Shown one piece after another: positions 62,374 to 64,000 of a stretch of DNA of 64,000 bases; position 1 is the first letter of the stretch, and every line of letters begins with the position of its first letter. Made by a program: the position numbers and the translations under genes. The notes under the pieces were generated by a model. That model had not been told where the DNA came from and searched no databases. It was given only the letters and a program-made list of their open reading frames with translations. This DNA comes from Desulfobacterales bacterium. GTDB lineage: Bacteria; Desulfobacterota; Desulfobacteria; Desulfobacterales; Desulfosarcinaceae. The DNA is taken from contig JACRDD010000045.1 in NCBI GenBank assembly GCA_016218685.1, positions 1-64,000 of the forward strand, given 5' to 3'.

Positions 62374-63671
62374 AGCTGACGCTCATCTACCCCCGCTGGC
62401 CAAAACTGATGCGCCAGACCGAATTTCACCTGCCGCCCCACGGCCCGGTGGTCTTTGCCGCGGCCCTGCCGCCCGAGATCGCCGTCACCTTCGTGGACGA
62501 GAACCTGGAAGAGATCGATTTCGACGACCGGCCCGACGTGGTGGCCATCTCCATGATGCTCACTATCCAGGTTCGGCGCGGCTGGGAGATCGCCGACATT
62601 TTTCGCCGCAGGGGCGTGCCCGTGATCTTCGGCGGCATCGCCACCATGCTGCATGCCGAAGAGACCCAGGCCCACGCCGACGCCGTCTTTCTGGGCGAAG
62701 CCGAAGGCCGCATGGAAATGCTCTTCGACGACCTGCGCCGGGGGCAATTGAAGCCGGTGTACGACTTTATCCAAGATCCACCGCCCATCGAAACGGTCGG
62801 AACCGCCCGGCGCGACATCCTGCGCCGGGAGTTCTACAACTACAAGGGCGTGCAGATGGTGGACCTGGTGCACGCCTCCCGGGGCTGCCGCTACAACTGC
62901 TACCCCTGCTGCGTGGCCTACCTGGGCGGGCGCAAGTTCCGGCCCCGGCCCATCGAGCGCACCATTGCCGAGTTGGCCGCCATCGACAACAACCGGCTCT
63001 TCATCGTGGACAACTCCCTGGCCCAGGATACCCAGTGGGAGCTGGATCTCTTCCGGGAGATGATCCCCCTGAAGAAGAAGTGGTGCTGCCACCCCATCGA
63101 AGACAACCCCAAGGTGCTCGACCTGGCAGCCCAGGCCGGCGCCTGGTACGTCTACCAGGCCATCTTCGACACCTCGGACTACATCCGCGAACGCGTCAAG
63201 CGCTACCACGATCACGGCATCGGCGTGGAGGGCACCATCCTGCTCGGCCTGGACGAGCACAGCGAAGACGACATCAAGCGCCTGATCGATTTTCTGCTGA
63301 AGATCGAGCTGGACCTGGCCGAATTCACGGTGCTGACCCCCTTTCCCCACACCCAGGCCTGGGAGGCGCTGCACCGCGAAGGACGCATCTTCTCCTACGA
63401 CTGGAACGACTACACCGCCGACCAAGTCGTCTTCCACCCCAAGCAGATGAGCGCCCAGCGCCTCCAGGAGCTGCTGGCTTACGCCTGGGACACCTTCTAC
63501 CAGGATGAACCCCAGCCCATGAAAATGTCCAAACTCTTCGCCCAGGTGATCCGCAAGGAGATGGCCGACAACACCTATCGCCCGCGGCGGCGGGAGCTGC
63601 GCGATCAAGCTTTCGGAAAGCAAATTGCCCGAGAACACAAGCACAATCATCTGGAAAACCCTTTAACCTGA
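62370..63671 (+). CDS. B12-binding-type radical SAM protein 2
   Basis: 433 aa. N-terminal B12-binding-like domain (KLTLIYPRWPKLMRQTEFHL, PPEIAVTFVDENLEEIDFDD, VIFGGIATMLHAEETQAHAD) and radical SAM core with VHASRGCRYNCYPCCVAYLG (Cys173, Cys177, Cys180, with an extra Cys181), then RLFIVDNSLAQDTQWELDLF and GVEGTILLGLDEHSEDDIKR. It overlaps the lipoprotein gene (ATGA), so it belongs to the cluster. It is not a close paralogue of the 55984 gene. Reaction unknown; hydrophobic chain or ring modification is plausible. Confidence 0.9.
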   Translation: MKLTLIYPRWPKLMRQTEFHLPPHGPVVFAAALPPEIAVTFVDENLEEIDFDDRPDVVAISMMLTIQVRRGWEIADIFRRRGVPVIFGGIATMLHAEETQAHADAVFLGEAEGRMEMLFDDLRRGQLKPVYDFIQDPPPIETVGTARRDILRREFYNYKGVQMVDLVHASRGCRYNCYPCCVAYLGGRKFRPRPIERTIAELAAIDNNRLFIVDNSLAQDTQWELDLFREMIPLKKKWCCHPIEDNPKVLDLAAQAGAWYVYQAIFDTSDYIRERVKRYHDHGIGVEGTILLGLDEHSEDDIKRLIDFLLKIELDLAEFTVLTPFPHTQAWEALHREGRIFSYDWNDYTADQVVFHPKQMSAQRLQELLAYAWDTFYQDEPQPMKMSKLFAQVIRKEMADNTYRPRRRELRDQAFGKQIAREHKHNHLENPLT

Positions 63672-64000
63672 CTGTGAATTTCAGTCGCAAAATATGACAC
63701 TTGACGGTTTCGGCATGCTCATGAGTTGGTGTTTTCCAATTATTTTGGACAGCCGTGGTTTTTCGGGCCGGAATCTTGTTCAGTTGCCTGCAAAATTTTC
63801 ACCGAGAATCCCCAAGGTGCCGTTGCCACTGGCCCTGCCTCCAAATCCGCTGGAAGAAGCCAGAGCATGGGCAAGGGGCGCCGTCAAAGCATGCGTCGAT
63901 GCCTATACTACCACAACGACTCCAGCGCCTCATATCATGGAGGCGTCAACCCTTCACGGATAGCGAATTTAGTAAGTTCGGCAATGCTATTGATTTTAAG
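63672..64000. other. Cluster end, no convincing gene
   Basis: About 330 nt to the window edge. A weak stem GACTG-N7-CAGTC (63670-63686) follows the last radical SAM gene without a U-tract. An 89-codon open frame (63694-63963) has no ribosome site, low complexity (TTTTT, PLPLALPPN) and no family match, so I do not call it. Confidence 0.4.

Noticed and set aside
43741-63671. Ladderane lipid cluster
   Set aside because: Radical SAM, FabZ, KS and ACP genes recall the proposed ladderane loci, but no phytoene-desaturase-like genes are present, and KS-CLF, LolA, DUF3261 and MMPL point to an aryl-polyene-like system.
63694-63963. 89-codon frame after the last radical SAM gene
   Set aside because: No ribosome site, low-complexity composition, no recognisable family.

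Overview
The window reads as chromosomal DNA of a GC-rich anaerobic, selenocysteine-using bacterium, most likely a sulfate-reducing deltaproteobacterium (Desulfobacterota, Desulfosarcina/Desulfobacteraceae-like). The reasons are a Tat-exported selenocysteine formate dehydrogenase with FdhE, a split-Soret-type dihaem cytochrome that also carries an in-frame UGA, an oxygen-independent sulfatase-maturing radical SAM enzyme, an L-aspartate oxidase and a TIGR04211-type SH3 protein. The assignment is by gene content only. I saw no rRNA, tRNA, CRISPR array or insertion sequence.

Region 1 (1-9.4 kb): the 3' part of a branched-chain amino-acid ABC transporter (LivH fragment and binding protein, minus strand). 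Facing away from it is an operon of a Ser-type arylsulfatase, a DUF1254 protein, an anaerobic sulfatase maturase and a GAF/AAA+/Fis sigma-54 activator. Region 2 (9.4-14.1 kb): a good -24/-12 promoter preceded by two TGCCG-N6-CGGCA palindromes, then an ABM-fold monooxygenase, a rhodanese-fused CoA-disulfide-reductase-like flavoprotein, a small membrane protein and a SulP anion permease. Region 3 (14.2-22.1 kb): a DszB-like sulfinate desulfinase with the Cys/His/Arg triad conserved, an outer-membrane barrel, the UGA-containing split-Soret cytochrome, and formate dehydrogenase alpha (UGA), beta and FdhE. Together regions 1-3 look like an organosulfur module: sulfate ester hydrolysis, sulfate/anion transport, sulfinate cleavage to sulfite, and formate as electron donor. 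That linkage is inference.

Region 4 (22.1-41.9 kb): envelope lipoproteins and barrels, a DUF4105 protein, an esterase-like lipoprotein, NadB, an amino-acid binding protein, an OmpA-type lipoprotein, two DUF4349 proteins, signal peptidase I, a kinase fusion, and PabA with a PabB-PabC fusion. Region 5 (42.0-43.7 kb): a DUF4143 ATPase flanked by traces of rearrangement, including a 46-bp near-copy of part of pabA.

Region 6 (43.7-63.7 kb): a large divergent biosynthetic cluster. It has a ketosynthase/chain-length-factor fusion, two further ketosynthases, two acyl carrier proteins, FabG, three dehydratase-type proteins (one fused to a phosphopantetheinyl transferase), a thioesterase, PlsY, a GT25 glycosyltransferase, LolA, a DUF3261-like lipoprotein, an MMPL exporter fused to a methyltransferase, and four radical SAM enzymes. 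The core is that of aryl-polyene-type envelope lipids. The four radical SAM enzymes and the absence of an obvious aryl starter ligase or ammonia lyase make it unlike the described aryl-polyene, flexirubin or xanthomonadin clusters. It is the best candidate here for an undescribed system, with the DszB-like/formate dehydrogenase locus second.
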